This document shows positions 61,969-64,000 of a DNA stretch of 64,000 bases, one piece after another (the first letter of the stretch is position 1; the number at the start of each line of letters is the position of its first letter). The DNA is taken from positions 1,612,001 to 1,676,000 of the forward strand of contig NZ_CP022423.1 of assembly GCF_002222655.1 (NCBI RefSeq), read 5' to 3'. The stretch comes from Vitreoscilla filiformis (GTDB taxonomy: Bacteria > Pseudomonadota > Gammaproteobacteria > Burkholderiales > Burkholderiaceae_C). The notes beneath the pieces were generated by a model. It was not told the origin of the DNA, made no database searches, and was given only the letters and a program-made list of their open reading frames with translations. The position numbers and the translations under genes are program-made.

Positions 61969-63549
61969 ATGATGAACGCTTCGAACACGCCGCTGCTGCC
62001 CAATTTCGTGGCCGGGCAATGGGTGAACGGGCAGGGCACCGGCGCCCTGCTGACCGACCCGGTGACGGGCGCTGCCCTGGTGCGCGTTTCCAGCGCCGGG
62101 TTGGATCTGCCAGCGGCCTTCGCCTTTGCCCGTGATGATGGCGGCGCCGCACTGCGCGCCCTGACCTATGGCGAGCGTGCCGCTCTGCTGAAAAAAGTGG
62201 GCGAGGTGCTCGCCGCCAACCGCGATGCTTATTACGACATCGCCACCGCCAACAGCGGCACGGTGAAAACCGATTCCGCCATCGACATCGATGGTGCGCT
62301 CTACACCCTGGGCCAATACGCCCGCTGGGGCGCAGCCTTGGGCGAAGCGCGGGTGTTGCTGGATGGCGAGCCGGTCGCGCTGGCCAAGGATGGCGCTTTC
62401 CAAAGTCAACACCTGCTGCGCCCCACACGTGGCGTGGCGCTGTTCATCAACGCCTTCAACTTTCCGGCTTGGGGTTTGTGGGAAAAGGCGGCGCCGGCGC
62501 TGCTGTCGGGTGTGCCCGTCATCATCAAACCGGCGACGGCCACGGCGTGGCTCACCCAGCGCATGGTGGCCGATGTGGTGAACGCTGGCGTGTTGCCGGC
62601 GGGCGCGCTGTCGGTGATTTGCGGCAGTTCGGCGGGGTTGCTGGATCAGCTCGGGCCGTTCGATGTGCTGAGTTTCACCGGCTCGGCGGAAACGGCGGCG
62701 GTCATCCGTTCTCACCCGAACGTGGTGCGCCATTCGGTGCGCGTCAACATCGAGGCGGACAGCCTGAACGCCGCCGCCCTGCTGCCCGGCGCGGATGACG
62801 ACGCGCTGCAATGCTTCGCCCGCGAAGTGGCGCGTGAAATGACGGTGAAAAGCGGCCAAAAATGCACCGCCATCCGCCGCGCTTTTGTGCCGGCGGAACG
62901 CTTTGAGGCGGCGGCGCAGGCCATCGCCGCGCAGCTCGCCAAAGCCACGGTGGGCAACCCGCGCGGCGAGGGCGTGCGCATGGGCGCTTTGGTGAACCGC
63001 GAGCAGTTCGACAACGTCTTGGCCGGCCTGGAAACCCTGAGCGCCCACGCCGAGGTGTTGCTCGATGGCCGCGCCGCGCCTTGGGTGGATGCCGATCCGG
63101 CCATCGCCGCTTGTCTGGGCCCGACGCTGCTGGGCTGCCACACCCCCGAAGCCACCGACGCCAACGCCGTGGTGCATCAAGTGGAAGTGTTCGGCCCCGC
63201 CGCCACGCTGCTGGCCTACCGGGACGAGGCGCACCTGTTGGCGCTCGTGAGAAAGGGCGAAGGCTCGCTGGTGTGCTCGCTCTACAGCCACGATGCCGCC
63301 GCCTTGGCCGCCACCGCCGCCGAGTTGGCGGACGCGCATGGGCGCATCCACATCGTCACCCCGGCGGTGGCCAAGCTGCACAGCGGGCACGGCAACGTGA
63401 TGCCGCAATCGCTGCACGGTGGCCCCGGTCGTGCGGGGGGCGGTGAGGAGCTGGGCGGCCTGCGGGCGCTGGGTTTCTATCACCGCCGCAGCGCCTTGCA
63501 AGCCGCCCCCGAGGTGCTGGCGGCGCTGGGTGCCACGGCCCGGATCTGA
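61969..63549 (+). CDS. boxD: 3,4-dehydroadipyl-CoA semialdehyde dehydrogenase BoxD
   Basis: A 526-residue aldehyde dehydrogenase of the PaaZ-N/BoxD type; ATG 61972 is equally possible. Motifs are F-I-N-A-F-N-F-P-A-W-G-L-W-E-K near residue 165, the NADP region F-T-G-S-A-E-T-A near 240, N-I-E-A-D-S-L-N with the catalytic glutamate near 265, and the catalytic Cys in G-Q-K-C-T-A-I-R-R near 300. It oxidises the BoxC product to 3,4-dehydroadipyl-CoA. It lies 34 bp before the benzoate-CoA ligase gene. Confidence 0.93.
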   Translation: MMNASNTPLLPNFVAGQWVNGQGTGALLTDPVTGAALVRVSSAGLDLPAAFAFARDDGGAALRALTYGERAALLKKVGEVLAANRDAYYDIATANSGTVKTDSAIDIDGALYTLGQYARWGAALGEARVLLDGEPVALAKDGAFQSQHLLRPTRGVALFINAFNFPAWGLWEKAAPALLSGVPVIIKPATATAWLTQRMVADVVNAGVLPAGALSVICGSSAGLLDQLGPFDVLSFTGSAETAAVIRSHPNVVRHSVRVNIEADSLNAAALLPGADDDALQCFAREVAREMTVKSGQKCTAIRRAFVPAERFEAAAQAIAAQLAKATVGNPRGEGVRMGALVNREQFDNVLAGLETLSAHAEVLLDGRAAPWVDADPAIAACLGPTLLGCHTPEATDANAVVHQVEVFGPAATLLAYRDEAHLLALVRKGEGSLVCSLYSHDAAALAATAAELADAHGRIHIVTPAVAKLHSGHGNVMPQSLHGGPGRAGGGEELGGLRALGFYHRRSALQAAPEVLAALGATARI

Positions 63550-63583
63550 TCGACACCACAACACAACTTTTGGAGACGCTCCC

Positions 63584-64000
63584 ATGACCGACCTCAGCGC
63601 CGTGCCGCCACCGTCCGAGGGTTTCAACTTTGCAGGCCATGTGCTGGCGCTGAACGCGGGTCGCCCCGAGAAAGCGGCCTTCATCGACGAAACCGGCGCC
63701 ACCACCTACGGCCAGCTCGCCGAGCGTGTGCGTCGCATGGCCGCTGGCCTCAAGGCTTTGGGCATCAAGCGCGAGGAGCGCGTGCTGCTGCTGATGTTGG
63801 ACGGGCGTGATTGGCCCGTGGCCTTCCTCGGTGCGATGTATGCCGGCGTGGTGCCGGTGGCGGTGAACACCCTGCTCACCGCCGACGACTACGCCTACAT
63901 GCTGGAGCACTCCCGCGCTCAGGCTGTGTTGGTGAGTGGCGCGTTGTTGCCCACCGTCACCGCCGCGATGGTGAAAAGCGATCACGAGGTGCATAAAGTC
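63584..64000 (+). CDS. Benzoate-CoA ligase (3' end outside window)
   Basis: Only the first 139 residues are visible, from ATG 63584 with GGAG upstream. They read as the N-terminal part of a benzoate-CoA ligase: G-F-N-F-A-G-H-V-L, A-F-I-D-E-T-G-A-T-T-Y-G-Q-L, V-L-L-L-M-L-D-G-R-D-W-P and V-P-V-A-V-N-T-L-L-T-A-D-D-Y. The AMP-binding P-loop lies beyond the window. The product would convert benzoate to benzoyl-CoA, the first step of the box route. The position right after boxD supports this. Confidence 0.88.
   Translation, partial: MTDLSAVPPPSEGFNFAGHVLALNAGRPEKAAFIDETGATTYGQLAERVRRMAAGLKALGIKREERVLLLMLDGRDWPVAFLGAMYAGVVPVAVNTLLTADDYAYMLEHSRAQAVLVSGALLPTVTAAMVKSDHEVHKV

Noticed and set aside
61912..63705. 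A 597-codon minus-strand frame opposite boxD
   Set aside because: boxD has all aldehyde dehydrogenase motifs; the opposite frame has none.
1..64000. tRNA or rRNA genes
   Set aside because: No T-loop/acceptor pairing or rRNA signature was noticed on reading; weak TTCGA-type matches all fall inside conserved coding genes.

Overview
The window is high-GC DNA from a betaproteobacterium, most likely of the order Burkholderiales (Sphaerotilus/Leptothrix/Rubrivivax/Comamonadaceae-like). The pointers are an aerobic benzoyl-CoA (box) pathway with a BoxR-type regulator, PEP-CTERM exported proteins, a ribF-ileS-lspA block, a LutABC lactate operon and GC-rich CCCTCTCCCC palindromic repeats. No rRNA, tRNA or CRISPR array was seen.

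Layout. (1) 1-8752 is the right-hand part of a Mu-like transposable prophage: a repeat-rich virion protein cut by the window edge, four further tail or virion genes and a small phage protein, then com and a Dam-type adenine methyltransferase at the extreme right end, where phage Mu carries com-mom. The end itself is readable: two ATTTATCGCGCGCGG repeats spaced like Mu R sites and a terminal CGGCTTCA. Host DNA resumes inside a sulfotransferase-TPR gene that has lost its start. (2) 10079-21769 is ordinary chromosome: AraC regulator/MFS pair, BMP-type solute-binding protein, TAT-exported PhoX-like phosphatase, DODA-type dioxygenase, FtsX-like permease, DUF2189 membrane protein and a PEP-CTERM protein. 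(3) 22032-28104 holds lspA, ileS, ribF and rsuA, with a second PEP-CTERM gene set between ileS and lspA. (4) 28191-38827 holds an acyltransferase, a feruloyl-CoA-synthase-like gene divergent from a second boxB, a DUF2235 lipase plus a peptidoglycan-active protein, a DUF4349 lipoprotein, and a MerR / renalase-like / DUF2256 group. (5) 38983-40734 is an accessory pair: an unknown protein and an XRE-ImmA/IrrE metalloprotease. (6) 40803-44722 is lutBCA with a divergent GntR regulator and a clear TGGTCAGACCA operator. (7) 44744-46639 holds trpB2 and a MaoC-like gene, and 46674-47486 an MscS channel.

(8) 47503-64000 is the box locus: boxC, boxB, boxA, enoyl-CoA hydratase, 3-hydroxyacyl-CoA dehydrogenase and a second hydratase on the minus strand; boxR; then a DUF4863 gene, boxD and benzoate-CoA ligase on the plus strand. 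Together these would take benzoate to benzoyl-CoA, epoxidise it (BoxAB), open the ring (BoxC), oxidise the semialdehyde (BoxD) and feed 3-oxoadipyl-CoA metabolism. Two things disturb it. boxC has an in-frame TAG at codon 325, and three tandem AAA-ATPase/PD-(D/E)XK-like genes that are mosaics of one another lie between boxC and boxR. TGCA-N6-TGCA-type sites, the layout known for BzdR/BoxR operators, lie before boxC, before the distant second boxB and before boxR, and suggest one regulon.

The most noteworthy items are the Mu-like right end with com-dam in place of com-mom, the mosaic AAA/nuclease-like trio inside the box locus, the boxC nonsense codon, the shared operator pattern, and palindromic repeats inserted in frame inside the 3-hydroxyacyl-CoA dehydrogenase gene.
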